Shown here piece after piece: positions 43,893 to 56,689 of a stretch of DNA of 64,000 nucleotides. Where the stretch lies: the NCBI GenBank assembly GCA_051294375.1, contig CM119269.1, forward strand, positions 2,410,699 through 2,474,698, in the 5' to 3' direction. Origin of the DNA: Paraspadella gotoi. Lineage: Eukaryota; Chaetognatha. Made by a program: the position numbers and the translations under genes. Each line of letters opens with the position of its first letter. Positions within the stretch are counted from its first letter, which is position 1. Under the pieces are notes generated by a model that was given only the letters and a program-made list of their open reading frames with translations, was not told the DNA's origin and ran no database searches.

Positions 43893-44133
43893 CTCGAATC
43901 ACGACCAGGCGTTCCCGACTACAGCTTGGGAACACTGCGAGCCACCCTTCCGCAATTTCTCTCTCGGTACCTTCTCTCTCTCGCCTTCTTCGGAATTCTT
44001 TCTTCCCTCTTCTCCGTCATTTGCGCTCACCTTCCAAACTACATGAACGATTCAAGAAGCGACACAACACGCTCGTCAAGAAGGCACGAACCCTCTATCG
44101 CAGCCGTTCGCCTGGAGAGGCCGCCATAAGAAG
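43893..44133 (+). pseudogene. duplicate receptor exon (TM5), frameshifted
   Basis: Counterpart of 33,893-34,131. The TM5 coding bases are recognisable but the frame is lost in several places, and an extra GC precedes the donor GTGAG. Confidence 0.9.
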
Positions 44134-44291
44134 GCGTGAGAGAGCAGAGAGAGGAAGACGAGGAGAGAGAGAGAGAGAGAAGACGAGAAGAGAAGAGAGA
44201 GAGAGATAGAGATAGATAGAGAGATTAACTTTCAAATTATCTTTGCTTATAAATGGACGATGACGTCTGTTCCCTTTTCGGCCACCTTCAG

Positions 44292-44830
44292 CGTCGTGAC
44301 CGCAAATGCAGCGCCTCAAGCTCATAATCATGCCGAGACCGCGGAACTGGCCGACACTGCGGCGTCGTATAGAGATTCAACGCCCCCGACGGAACACCGG
44401 CCGCCGCGGAGAAAAACGGGGACGCCGAAAAAGAGACGCCGGGAAGAGGAGGGATTGCTGAACGGCGCCGTGTTCGACGGAGCGCAGGAGGCAGGAGGAG
44501 ACTCGGAAGTGCGTCCCCCGTCGCGCCGACGCCGTCCGTTCAAAGACGATAGCGGTGTTTTCTTTTGTTGGGAGCATCTTGGAGAAATCTCGGCCTCCTA
44601 TCGCGGCCACCGCCATGCGTCTGCTCGCGCCTCCCACGGCCCCCCGCAAATCTCGACAAGCGTGCGCTCCATCAGCTTCGATTTCCAGCGTTCGGAAGCC
44701 CGCCGCCGGAGTCGGCAGGCGGCTTTCCCCGGCGCCGCAGAGCCTCGCCGCAGCCTGTCTCAACCTTCGAACTGGCTGAAGTTTCCAAAGTCGCCCCTCC
44801 ACGGACTCGACGAAACCCTTGGCGCGAGGA
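44292..44830 (+). pseudogene. duplicate receptor exon (ICL3), frameshifted
   Basis: Counterpart of 34,259-34,765; about 30 bp longer through scattered insertions, giving spurious Arg/Pro-rich frames. Confidence 0.88.
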
Positions 44831-45903
44831 GTGATGAGAGGGCGATGTCAATGTGGAGTGAGCTGAGATGCTCATTGCTTTTAAAAATGTAAATTTTAAA
44901 TAATAATATTAATTAAAAACACCGACCAATGAATTTATGCGATGATAATGATGAGAATGAGTTTGAATTTTTTAAATGACTCTAATATCTGCCAATGCAG
45001 AGGAAACTGCTTGGAAACTCTGATACATTCTTAACAAAGCCTATGAATAATGAACTGAGCATCCTTTATCTGCTAATACTCATGCTGCTGTCTTAAAAAT
45101 GGTAAGGATACGGCTTATTTCAAACTTATTGCACATTAATTTTACATTCAATTAGGCCCTGCCAGTTTGCTTTGCTTATATATATGAGATTTAAGGTTGA
45201 AATTCACTGCCTTACAAATCGCGCCGCATATTGGGTTTGTTCATTCATTACAGAAGTGACAGGTGTACAAAAATGTATCAAGCTATAAATTTTAAACTTA
45301 TATTGTCGTTATTTTCGACACTACATCCATCATTTAATCATCCTCTTTGTTTTACAATACACACTATTTGATTCACATTATATTTCTCATTTATTTGCGC
45401 TAAACAACATACATTATTGCGCGAAGTCTGAATTCAATTAATGAAAACAATTATTTTTTTTTCAGTCAAGTAACGCAGCGTTCACTTAAAATATGTCGTC
45501 GGATTGCAGCACCGAAATTCTGTTGCCTTATTGAACCAATGCCGTTTCCCCTGTTAACAAAAAATCTCACAATATTAGTAATTTTATATCATTTTCATTC
45601 TGAGCCCGGATCATAGTTGAAAAGCAAGCTAATTTCTCCTGTCTGTCAAGAATGTTATACGACGCTTTCAAGAGACGTCGACTTTTTATTGCTCGATTGT
45701 TGGTTTGCTCTCGTCAAAAAAAATTCGAAATTGGAAAATTGAATAGTAATACACGCGTAACCTGTTATCGCATTCATATTATGCTTAAACGACTGTATAG
45801 ATAAACGAGTTAACTGTTTCGCCAGGTTAAAACTTATCTTCCTTTTCCGATCCGGACCCATTTGCAAGAAAACCAACCGGTTCCACTCTTCTGGTTCTTC
45901 CAG

Positions 45904-45971
45904 ACGCATGGCACAAATCGCAGAGCGACATTTCGCCCAAAAACCAAAATTCTCCCATGCGAACCTCGTCG
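45904..45971 (+). pseudogene. duplicate of the 62-bp receptor exon
   Basis: Counterpart of 35,773-35,834 with a kept acceptor (CTTCCAG). It is about 6 bp longer, and the donor region reads CGTCGCCGCTGAG instead of CGTCGGTGAG. Confidence 0.8.
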
Positions 45972-47442
45972 CCGCTGAGGAAAACTTGCTGGCAACGAGT
46001 TGGCAATTCAGTTGCAATTAGCTTGCAATTCAGTTGCAATTATTAGTTGCAATTCAGCGTATCATTTCAAGACGATGACGATCTAATATAATCGCTTTTA
46101 TTGCGAAACTAACCAGGCAAATGTTTTAGCAAGGAAAATTCGCCTATCTGATGCGCATTCCTGTCAGCGAATGTTATTCCAAAACCTAAACCGAGCATGA
46201 TACTCAACGCGGCGGTATATACTGGTAATAATATATATAATATTATAGATAAATAAATCGTTCGATTAAAGGATCATTTTCTCTCACTGATATTTCTAGC
46301 TAACGATCAAGAATGTTTGCTTTATTTTCGAACTAGATTTGCGCATGACTTCGTTTCTGTTGTTATCAAAACGAGTTTAATTATCTTTTTTTACAGTCGA
46401 AAATGAAAAGATTTCAATTTTTTAGCAAATTGATCGATGACTCGCGAAAAAACGTAAATAGAAACTGTCCTTTATATCAAATAAAAATATGCTACGTAGT
46501 AGCCCTTTATACTTGAATGATTATCAAATAAACTTGCTAAAATAGCGGAGTTCTGTTGCCCTCATATACTATTCTTAATTCGCCGTTCCACAAGAACTAA
46601 AGCCGGACTGGCATCCATTAACAGGATGGATTGCCTTTGATCAAAGAATGGTTAACGATATAAGTGAGTTCGTAAACAGTATATTTGATCTTAATAGGCA
46701 GCATGATTTCTGCCACATTAATGAACGAACCGCCTGCGCTGGAAACATTTTTTTAAAAATCGTACCAACATTATTTTACGAGCCCGGCGCTGCACGTTCG
46801 ACATAATTCGATATTGTTTAATTGTTAAAGGCGATTTCAATAAGAAGTTCAAATAGTTAAGAAACAACGATATGATTTCGTCCTGAGAGTATTTGATTTT
46901 GTTAGATGATTTTGTTTGCATCATCAATGGTACGCTTTCGGTTTAGCCGATTTCGCTCAATTATTCGCGCATTAAACTATATTTCATTTACTTTCTGGCA
47001 TGATTCTTTCGGCGATAAAATTTGCACTCAACTTTAGTCAATTTGTCAACGCGTGTTAATTTCTTTTTCGTATAGCGTCAAAATATTTATATTTTTCGCA
47101 GTGCTCCGTTAATCCTTTGAGCTTGCCTGTGAGTGTGTTAGACGTTTCTTACCTCGCATGACTGCCACTAGAATAAAAAGATTTGTTTACTTTGCAAATT
47201 ATAAACGTTGCATCGGCGATGAGTTCGTCAGCGAAGTAGTTACAAACCAAAATTTTCTTTTAGCTTAAATACTACAGTATATATGTAATATTGCGGTTTT
47301 TTAAGTTGAACATTGCGTATTAGCTTTTGTTTTCGTTGCTAATTCAGTTTTCAAAGTCGTAAGCGTAAACTGTCAACAAGGAATTCAAGAGATTCTCAAC
47401 CATTGCAACCTTTCTTCTCCCCGAACCCGCTTTCTCTGTCAG

Positions 47443-47658
47443 GACAAACGCGCGCAAAGCAGATGGCCATTCTCGTGTCCTGCTTCTGCATTTTGTGGGC
47501 TCCCGTACACCGTGTCGGGCCGTTGACGATGGTCGCGTCTCTCTAACCCCGAACTCCATCCCTGACGTTGTCTTCGGGAGATCGTCTATTTGGCTGCTTT
47601 GGCTCAATTCCCACCATCAAACCCTTCCTTTACTCTTTCCGTCAACGATATCCTTCAG
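47443..47658 (+). pseudogene. duplicate receptor exon (TM6-TM7), frameshifted
   Basis: Counterpart of 37,244-37,444; about 15 extra bases. The exon end again reads CCTTCAG followed by GC, so the unusual GC donor is present in both copies. Confidence 0.9.
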
Positions 47659-47773
47659 GCATATTTTAAGATTGTTATGCATATAATAATATACATGCAT
47701 TCATGCAGTACTATTTTTTTTAATATTAAATGTTTACTTCGATTACGCTAAATCCCAATCTTTTCTCCCACAG

Positions 47774-47867
47774 ATTGGCCTTCAAGCGAGATTCTCTGCG
47801 GTACAAGTGTTGCTACGTGACGGGAGAACGATCCCAGCGCTCAGACGATCTATGCGATCCTGTTTAG
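47774..47867 (+). pseudogene. duplicate receptor last exon, frameshifted
   Basis: Counterpart of 37,557-37,650; acceptor CTCCCACAG kept. The stop TGA is replaced by TTTAGA through an inserted T, and several codons upstream are shifted. Confidence 0.88.
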
Positions 47868-47972
47868 AAACAAAGAACAAAACGAGGCATTCCAGAAAAC
47901 AAACGAGATCGAATGACGACCTTGAAGCGACGTTTCTAGCGCGTGAGAAAAAGTCGTTGAAGACTTTTTTAA

Positions 47973-48014
<42 letters not shown>

Positions 48015-48683
48015 AGCAGTGCACTGCTGTGTCGTGTTACAAAACGATGTTTCTAGCCTCGCTAATTAATCTTCTTTTTTCTTACCCATTTCTCTTTCAC
48101 GTGACGCTCTGACGTTGACTCCCCCCCGCCCCCCCCTAAATAAAAAAAAATTCAACCTTCGCTCAAAGATTTCACATTTGTCTTCATTTTAAATGATATT
48201 GTGAGCGAATGCCCTCCCCCCCGTTGGCCATTGATATTGTAAAAATGATTCAGATCGTTTTGTTTTAGCGCGGGGTCCGATTCGATTTTCTTAGTCTTGT
48301 TGAAACTTCTTTTTTTCGTGCGGCTGCTGCTAATCTCTTTGCATATTTACCCGCTAGTGACTTTTGTTCGAAATCGCGCGAGAAAAAAAAAGAAAAAAGT
48401 CGCGCGACTATTGCTGCCGCCTGCGCTGTGCGCCAAAAGTGCGGAGGAAGAAAACACAAACGTCTCTTTGATTTTGTATTCCGTAGAGGTTTCGTTAACT
48501 AGTAATACATTTCTCATACCAATTATTATTAATAAAAAAAAAAAAGATTTATGTCGTGATTCCGCAATTTTCAAAAATTTTTACAATTATATTATCGTTA
48601 AAATAACGCGTATTGTTTTCCGGCTTCCGCCTTCCGACAACTGCAGCTCATTTTCTCCTTTCTCTCCTCCTTTCTTCCTCCAG

Positions 48684-48838
48684 GACATCCATAAGTGCTG
48701 CTCGCATCATTTCCTGCGAGCGCTTCGCCGCATGCGTCTCTTTAAAGTCCTCCAACGAAGTGGCCTCCCTCGCAGAAAAACCTTCGCCTTCATTATATCC
48801 TTTCCAGACCGGAGTTCCTTGGCCACTCTCAGAAAAGG
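48684..48838 (+). pseudogene. duplicate RhoGEF exon 1, frameshifted
   Basis: Counterpart of 38,310-38,451; acceptor TTCCTCCAG and donor AAAAGG then GTGAGA retained; about 13 extra bases disrupt the frame. Confidence 0.85.
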
Positions 48839-49205
48839 GTGAGAAGCAAGGGACGGACGACGACGCATGACAAGCGACGACGGGCAACAAGCGACGACGA
48901 GGTTCATCGGACGAACGACGACGACAATTTTTACATTTGTTGAAAGTTGCGACGCTTGAGTGGACAGCCGTCCGGATGCAAAAATGAATTAGCGACGGAA
49001 AACAACAGCAACTGCAACGGTTTTCACGCAACGACGAAAACAAAGACTAAATTCAAACGTAAAGACGTTGAAGACGACGACGACGGACAATGACGACGAT
49101 GACGACGACGACGAACGATGACGACAACACGCTTGACTGGCAAGGTACGCTGACGATGGAATGTCCGCTTTCTCCCCTCGAATATTTGCGTTTCCTCTTC
49201 TCTCT

Positions 49206-49252
<47 letters not shown>

Positions 49253-49803
49253 CTGCTCTCTCATCTCCCTCTTCTCCCTCTTTCCGTCCCTCTGCCCCCC
49301 TCCTCTGGGTGTTTTTTGTTTTGTTCTTCGTTGTCAGTTTTTGTTTGAATTATTTGATTACAGCGGCTGGGTGCATGGCGACGACGACGACGACGACGAC
49401 GACCGACAACGAGGATTCCCAAAAAATTTTTCGAAATACAAAGGCTTGACAACAATAAAACAACGACAAAAGGGTGTACGCAATAACTACGTTATAAGCA
49501 AAAGGCTTTTGCAGGGCAATAACAATAACAGGAGACGTTATCGCCATACACAATGACAAAATCGCCGCTCGAATAACAACATTTGCGGTGCATATCGACG
49601 AATTCATAACGGCGGAGAATAATAAATTACCCCCGCTCCCCGCCTTCAACCCTCCCTCCGCCCTCCAACTTCCCATTCGTCCCTCCCCCCCCCAATAAAA
49701 AAAAAATTATAAGCGGTTTTCGAACTTATCCCGAATTTTGCCTTCGTTTCAACTTTCCGGCGGAGACGACGCGAATTCGCGGCGCCGCCTCTCGCCGCCG
49801 CAG

Positions 49804-49980
49804 GGGCTCGACGCGCCGCTCGCCGCCGGCTCCGGACGGCCAGCAGCGCGGCGGCGGCGGTGAAAAAGATGATCTTCCACTCGGGGGGATCCTTCCTCTT
49901 GTACGCCAAACAACGTCAGAACTTTACAGCGCCTTTTTGTAGCCCAGTTACTCCCAAAGTGCAAAAGCTCGTCAACCCGG
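49804..49980 (+). pseudogene. duplicate RhoGEF exon 2, frameshifted
   Basis: Counterpart of 39,738-39,908; the donor is altered (CCCGGGATGCAG instead of CCCGGGTGAG), and the LLYAN and FCASY coding parts are interrupted by indels. Confidence 0.85.
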
Positions 49981-51127
49981 GATGCAGTTATTCGGAACGG
50001 AGATGGCGGCTGAGAGCCGGAGCGGTAAGGTAACCGAGGCGGGATTGAGGCGGAGTGCTCAGTGTGAAAACCTTTAGAACTTTGTATATACTAACTTGAG
50101 TCATTAAATATTCTTTTTTAGATTCATTTATCTGTATTTACTCATCTCTTGTTTCGAGCTAAAAGTAAAATGAAATCCGAAAAACTTGCATCAGCATTAA
50201 ATTGAAATTGAAATTTTATTTAAATTTATTTAAATTTTGAATGGAAAAGTGGTTTAGAAAAAAGATACGAAAAAAAGAAGAATAAAGGTTAAAAACCAGA
50301 GAGAGAGGAGAGAGAGAAGAAGACGAGATGAGGAGAGCAGAAGAGAGAGAGAGAGAGAGAGAGCAGAGAGAGAGAGAGATTTGAGCAAAAGAATTTTTTT
50401 AGCAAGGGAAGTGACTTGTTTAGAGAGTTCTCGTCGTGCTTTCGTCTGGGATATTCCGCCGCCGCACCAGGCCGCCGCCGCCCCCTAGCCCGCCCCGACC
50501 GCCCCTAGCCGGCCGCCGCCGCCCCCTAGCCGCCGCCGCCCAAGGCCGCCGCAGCCACCATAACCCAGAGCCAGATCGTTAACATTGAGTTCCTTCGAAA
50601 GCTCCGAACGGGGAAAGAACGTTTATCATCGAGTGGCCAAAAAGTTAGGGGAGGGCAATGCAGCTGGTGGAGGTTGGCGAAAGCTCCTTCCTTGTCGCTC
50701 AGACACAAAATTATAGTTTAAAATCGAGAGGGAGCCAGAAAATAGCTCTCTTTCTCTACTCTCTCTCTCGCTCTCAAAACTTTTCACTTTTCTCTCTCAA
50801 GCATTTCCCCTTAAGTGTCTCTTCACTTCACTCTCCCTTTCTCCCTCTCTTTCACTCACATCAGAACCTTTTTCCCCTACCCCATATTTCACCGATTTCG
50901 CTTCAAAAATTAAATAACAGCCCAAAAATGTTAATTGACCCCGCCGACCCCCCGCCTGCTCCATCCCCCCCCCCTCTGGCCCCTCTCGCGGACCTCTCAA
51001 CTCATTTCCGCCTACACGACCGATGCTTAACTGCCAAAATTTTCCTCTTTCCACATCATTTTTATGACCCACATTTTTCGTCCACCGTCGCTTTCGCCCC
51101 GCACTTCCCACTCCGCCCACTAAAGCC

Positions 51128-52070
51128 TGACCCTTCACGCCCCTCCTCCCATCGAATGCCGATAAGTCAATTTCCGAGTTCTCTATCCGGGTCAGACCCG
51201 GACAGCCGCCCCCACTTCCTTCGTCCATCGCGGTCCAATATCCCTTCTCTCGCGCCCACTAACAAAAAAAAAAAAAAATTGCTGATCGAACTCTGGGATT
51301 TGATGTCGGTCGCTGTCGGCTTTAGTGGAAAACTTAAATGTGCTTTGGATGTACGGTACCCAGTAGCGTCAAAAATACAGCGGTGTCGTCCGCGCTGTTG
51401 ACGGTTTTTACGTGCGTCGTCGTCGTCGTCGTCGATCGGGCCCACTGGTCTCCGAATCAGCAAACAAGAGCAGTCATGGGCGTCGATTTCAGTTGTTCAG
51501 GCGAGATTCAAAAGAAGAGAGAGAATGAGAGAACAGAAAAGAGAAAGGAGAGAGAGAGAGAAGAGAGAAGAGAGAAGAGGAGAGAGAAGAGAGCAAAGAA
51601 AGTAGAAAGGATGGTCGTTCCGATTTCTCTTACATCCTCCACCCTCCTTTTACATGTTTTCCGACAATGAACAAGACTCCCCTCTCTCTGCGTCAAGAAA
51701 TAAAAAAAAAGAAACCATAATTTTCCGTCTCAGCGCATGCGCTGCCTGCGAAACGAATAATGAATAAAAAAAATGATTTGTTAAAATTGAAAACACTTTT
51801 TTTTATTTCATTCTTGGTGAAATTCGCTGACGCGCGTGATTAATTTATTGCTAAATGTTTATATGAGACGTGGGAAATAACCAAAATTATTAGAAGAATT
51901 AGTTATTGCGCATCTGGTATTAATTTCGTGTCCCGTAATAAACTGCTGCCGTTAATTTCTCTCGGCGTCCGTAAAAACAAAAAAAATCGGGATCGTTAAT
52001 TGTTTTGGGTTGCTGCCGTTACGTGATTATTTTCTGTTTTTCTTTGTCTTTTCTTTCTTTAATTTTTTGT
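51128..52070. other. unique sequence, no recognised gene
   Basis: Contains a CT/CCC-rich part, a (GTC)n stretch at 51,417-51,435, a GA-rich stretch (51,510-51,610) and AT-rich sequence. The continuation of the RhoGEF DH domain was sought here and not found. Confidence 0.5.
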
Positions 52071-52073
52071 TTC

Positions 52074-52479
<406 letters not shown>

Positions 52480-53132
52480 TATAGGCTGATTCCTTGAGAG
52501 GCGAGGAGGAAAGTCGACAGGCTCGAAAATTCTCGTCAAGAAAGATAAGCCAAAAAAAATTGTTGGATTAACTATCGTTTATAGACTAACGTTCATAATA
52601 CTAACGTTGGTTTAAAAAAAAACGAGTTTTTATGTCAAAATACCCATTGACGAATTTACGCTACATTGTAGGACCTAATGTTGTTTAGTATCAAGATGAG
52701 ATTTCATTGTTCTGCTTGATGTTTTTTTTATTTTCGTAAGAAATCGTTTCAGAGAAATTAATTTTTTAAAATAGGTCGATGTGAATTGGTCCGGGGAAAG
52801 GGTGTTCACTGTTCAGGTGGGTATGGGTAAGTCTGAATGCGACAGGGAGTGAGCTGTACCTGAATGTACGTGTACGTATCTCTCGGATTTGATTTCGACA
52901 ACGAATTCTCGGCAAACATTGGACGACGTTTTCCCGAACAATTCAGAGCCAAAAAAAAAAAAAAAAAAAAATGGGTTGAGATTAAAATTTAACTCAGAAT
53001 CCAATTTGCATTTGCAAAGTTCGTTCGCGTCCCGGGATTTGTACGGACGAACGGACGGACCGTTGGATGGATGACGGGCTACGATTTTGCCAGAGGAAAA
53101 AAAAAAAGGAGAGAACTTAATGACTGTGAATA

Positions 53133-53402
53133 ATGGAAGGAGGAGGAGAAGAAATGAAAATGGAAGGGAATGAAAATGAAAGAACAATGGCTCTTGATTC
53201 GGGGGAATGTGAGTTGGTTGAAAAGGGAAATCAGTCGGGGGGGCGGGGAGTTGGTTCGGTTGGAGCAGAAACCATCTTTGAAAAAGAGGAGCAAGGAAAA
53301 GGGAGTATTTTAATAGGAGCGCGAAGATGTGGAGACAAAAAGGCGAGGAAAAAGAAGAGGGAGCTTCGGCTTTTGTGGTTTAGCTGCAGAGTTTGGAAAA
53401 GA
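53133..53402 (+). CDS. candidate first exon, unknown product
   Basis: ATG at 53,133 opens a 90-codon frame (MEGGGEEMKMEGNENER..., MALDSGECELVEKGNQ, ETIFEKEEQGKGSILIGAR, then a basic KKARKKKRELRLLWFS) reaching a donor-like AAAAGA then GTGAGT at 53,403. Composition is Glu/Gly/Lys-rich but not a simple repeat. No domain, no promoter and no downstream exon is recognised, so it may be a chance frame in purine-rich DNA. Confidence 0.2.
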
Positions 53403-53412
53403 GTGAGTTGTT

Positions 53413-53570
53413 GACTCCTTAATCAGTATTTACTATTTAGTATTTACTATTTACTATTTAGTATTTACTATTTAGTATTTACTATTTAGTATTTACTATT
53501 TAGTATTTTGTGGCGGTGTGAATATACCGGTGTGAATATACCGGTGTGAATATACCGCCACAATTTACTA
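53413..53570. repeat. two interlocked short tandem repeats
   Basis: TATTTAGTATTTAC-type 14-bp units (about 53,425-53,508) are followed by three perfect 14-bp units GGTGTGAATATACC (53,514-53,556), then TATTTAG again. Confidence 0.85.
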
Positions 53571-56500
53571 TTTAGGGCGTTAAGCGTGACGAAGCACTTG
53601 GGCTTTTGAAACGAAAAGTACGAAGAAAAGTTTTCTTTGTCGCTTTCTTTGAATTTTATTTTTCGGGGTGAATTTTTCTATTGGGAGCGGGGTGATCCAC
53701 CAGGCTTTGGGATTTTCCAAGCGTCCCGCTTGTCTTTTCTCGTTTCTTAAATGAGAATCGCGAACGGAGCAAAGAGAAACGTGGAATTTCTCCGAAGGTT
53801 TTAACATCTGCGGAAGAAATAAAACCCGACGTTGGAATATTTTACTTTTTTAAATTTATTACGTACTAATTAGCAAAATAAAGGTTTTTTTTTTTTTTTA
53901 GTAAAAACTTTCTAAAGATTTAAAAAAAAAACCGTCAGCACTTTTTGTTTAAGGCAGAAATTTTATATGCGGTGACGCATCTGCGTAACTTTTTTTTGTT
54001 GGGGGAGGAGGAGTATAAATTAAGCAATTTGCGTAAGGAGTTTATGTGCGTTTTGGGTTCTTGTGTGGATAATCGGTGAATTGGTCGGTCGGTTAAACCG
54101 ACCGTCAATGTTTTTCTGAATAGCAGCTTCTCTTTTCCGCATTGCTTTCATTCTCTGGATCTTTTGTTTTCTTTTTTTTTTAAATAGAAGGTGGTTCAAT
54201 TTATTTTTTAACTTTGCTTAAACGTTCCGACGATAACGAGGGAGGGCGCGGCAGTTGAGCGCGCGGCCAGACGGCTCAAGCGGCTAGATAGGCGGCCGGA
54301 CAATCGGACGGACTGTCGAGTCAGCGAATTTCAACAGATTCGAGTTTTGATCTCACGTTTTTTTTGAGAAGGGACTCGCCGAGGCTTAGAAAGGGGATCC
54401 CATGAGGCGCCGAGGACGATTAGAGACCATCACTCCTTCTCTCCGCCACATATACCGTCACAACGAACAATGTCAAAAACGTGATACCGTCACATCATCA
54501 CAACTTCACAGCGACTTGAGATAAGCGATCTTATTTCCTTATTATCTTATTTGACAGTTTCTCGTCAAATGTCGCCATTTAAAACTGAAAAGAAAAATGA
54601 AAGAAAAAATAAGTAAAGGGAATTAAAAACGCAACCCTCCAGTAGCGTGGGGATATCGTTCTTTGGCACGCTTTTGCGGCTGGATACTGTTATGTATCAC
54701 TCAATAGCACGACGAAGTTGCGTCACTTTTATCGCCTCCTTTGTGAGTTGATCGCTTCCGCCTCCTTTTTTTTTAACCGGAGGAAAACTTAAGATTCGTA
54801 AGTTTGGTCGATAAGAAAAGAGAGGATCTCGGAGGGAGAATTAAAAAAAGCAACTAGAAAAGTAAAATATGAATATAAAAAAGATAAACCAAACGCAAAC
54901 CAGAAAAATAATGTTTAAGAATTTTAGCATAGAAATGAGTTAAAATGAGATAAGAAAATGCGTGAGAAAAAAAAGAAATCACGCTTTGAAAAAAAATAAA
55001 AAAAAGAGGTGGATATGATACATCAAGGTGGATAAAAAAAAGCTTAAATATTTATTTTTCACGTAATTAACTCGCGATGGAAAGACTAATCGAAATCGGT
55101 AAATTGAAGAGAGTAATAAAAATATTAACACGATAAGCTTAGAGAGAAGGAAAAAGAAAGCTATACTATGATGCAGCAGCAGGTACAGTACTTTAAATAG
55201 GTACAGTAGTTTAAATAAAAAAAAGGGGAAAATATGCGGGAATTTTTTCCCCTCTATACTAAAACCACAACGACGATTTTTACCAGCGACGACGACGAGA
55301 ACGACGACGTCGACGACGACAGAAACGACGACAGAAACGACCCCTATCCTCGGCCGTGAAAAACTTTGCCTTCTCGGTGGAATATCCGCCGCCAGTTTAT
55401 GTGCAAATGAGGCTGCGGCGAAAATCGCGTGGATTCTCTCGACCTTTTCCACTTTTGCGGTTTTCGTCGTCGAGATCCTTTTTTGGTAAAAGTGTCGTCG
55501 TCGTCGTCGTCGTCGTCTTTTGTTGTAAGGAATGGAGCCGTTTTTGTTGTCTTCAACGTCAACTTTCCTTTTCTCCAAGGAGTGAGCGACGCCATTATTT
55601 TTTTTTTTTGGCCTGGTTCGAAAGAACGTCGTCATCGGCATTGTCAGCGTCGTCGTTGTCATTGTCATCCGAAGATTGTGTCGTCTTTTTCGTCGCCGCC
55701 TAAATCGTTGTCGTTATCCGAGTCGTCTTTGTCATCGCTGTTCTAATCGTCATCGTCGTTGTTGTCATCATATTTTCTTATCATAGTCTTCGTTGTTGCC
55801 CTGTTTCTTTGTCGTCGTCACTTTGTTTTCTTTTATCATTGTCGTCTTTGTCATCGTCGCCGGTGTCATCATCTTCCCTTTACCCACACTTCTTCTAATC
55901 CTCCGTCCCCCCCTTCCTTCCATAGAACCAAAGACCCGAGGTGTTTTCTTATCTCGGCGCCTTTCCTATTTTCATCGCTTCATTTTTTATGTAAAATCAT
56001 TTTTCCATTTTTTTATCTTTAATTTCTTCCACGTTCGTCTTATCTTTGTCTGCGAGAAATTGAGTCAAGTTTTTGTAGCAAAGTAACACGTGATTCAAAT
56101 CCAATGAGATTTGCGTTTTTCAATCTCATTTACTTATTGTAGGAGTTTAGATTATTTCGCGTATCTTTTGATACGGTTTTATTTTACTCTGTTTACTTAT
56201 TTTTACTTATTTTTACTATTTTACTATGTTAGCGAGACTTTTAATAGAGTTTAAATATAATTTAGTTTTTCAATTATTATTTAGATATTTAGAAATGGAA
56301 GTATTTTTTTATTTCTGAGAGAACTGGCTTATATTTCATACAAGATTGTTATTGTCAAAGGTTGCAATTATCTGAACCACTGTGCAGTTAATTTCATTAT
56401 CTCTCTTGCAGTTACGCTTATTTTTATTTCATAAACATTATCAGGTGTGCGAGGAAGAGAGCAGTGCGAGCCCCCTCGTTAGATTTTTACTAATTCTACC

Positions 56501-56680
56501 TCATTTATACAATTTGTTCCTACCTGCTTGCTCTTTCCAGCACAACTTAAAGCAAACATAACAAAAAAAAAATTATACGAATCTACCTGTTTCTAATGAA
56601 TTAGACAAGATATTTCTTCCTTACGATGCATTAACTCACGATGACAATTGTTGTGAAGATACTGATCATATTTATAAATT
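53571..56680. other. unique sequence, no recognised gene
   Basis: Holds a TATAAA at 54,014, a CGGTCGGTTAAACCGACCG palindrome near 54,085-54,105, GTC/GAC-rich stretches at 55,260-55,330 and 55,480-55,860 (open in several frames on both strands), and AT-rich sequence from 56,000. A minus-strand frame near 55,350-55,470 reads AIFAAASFAHKLAADIPP but has no domain match that I recognise. Confidence 0.5.
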
Positions 56681-56689
56681 AGAAAAAAT

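Larger units (their letters stand above)
41109..51127 (+). repeat. direct duplication, copy 2 (indel-rich)
   Basis: Repeats 31,268-41,083 in order. Single-base insertions and deletions, with extra G or C especially frequent, occur every few tens of bases in introns and exons alike, so all exons are frameshifted while splice-site surroundings stay recognisable. Past 51,127 (CCCACTAAAGCCT) the sequence is new. This pattern fits an unmerged, unpolished overlap or alternative haplotype rather than a working second gene. Confidence 0.93.

Noticed and set aside
43461-47867. A second, paralogous receptor gene
   Set aside because: Introns and exons are equally similar to copy 1 and equally indel-ridden, and the block abuts a 25-N join; an assembly duplicate is far more likely.
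55350-55670. Basic or Asp-rich minus-strand protein near 55.4 kb
   Set aside because: Frame openness is explained by GTC/GAC repeats; no domain and no consistent splice sites.
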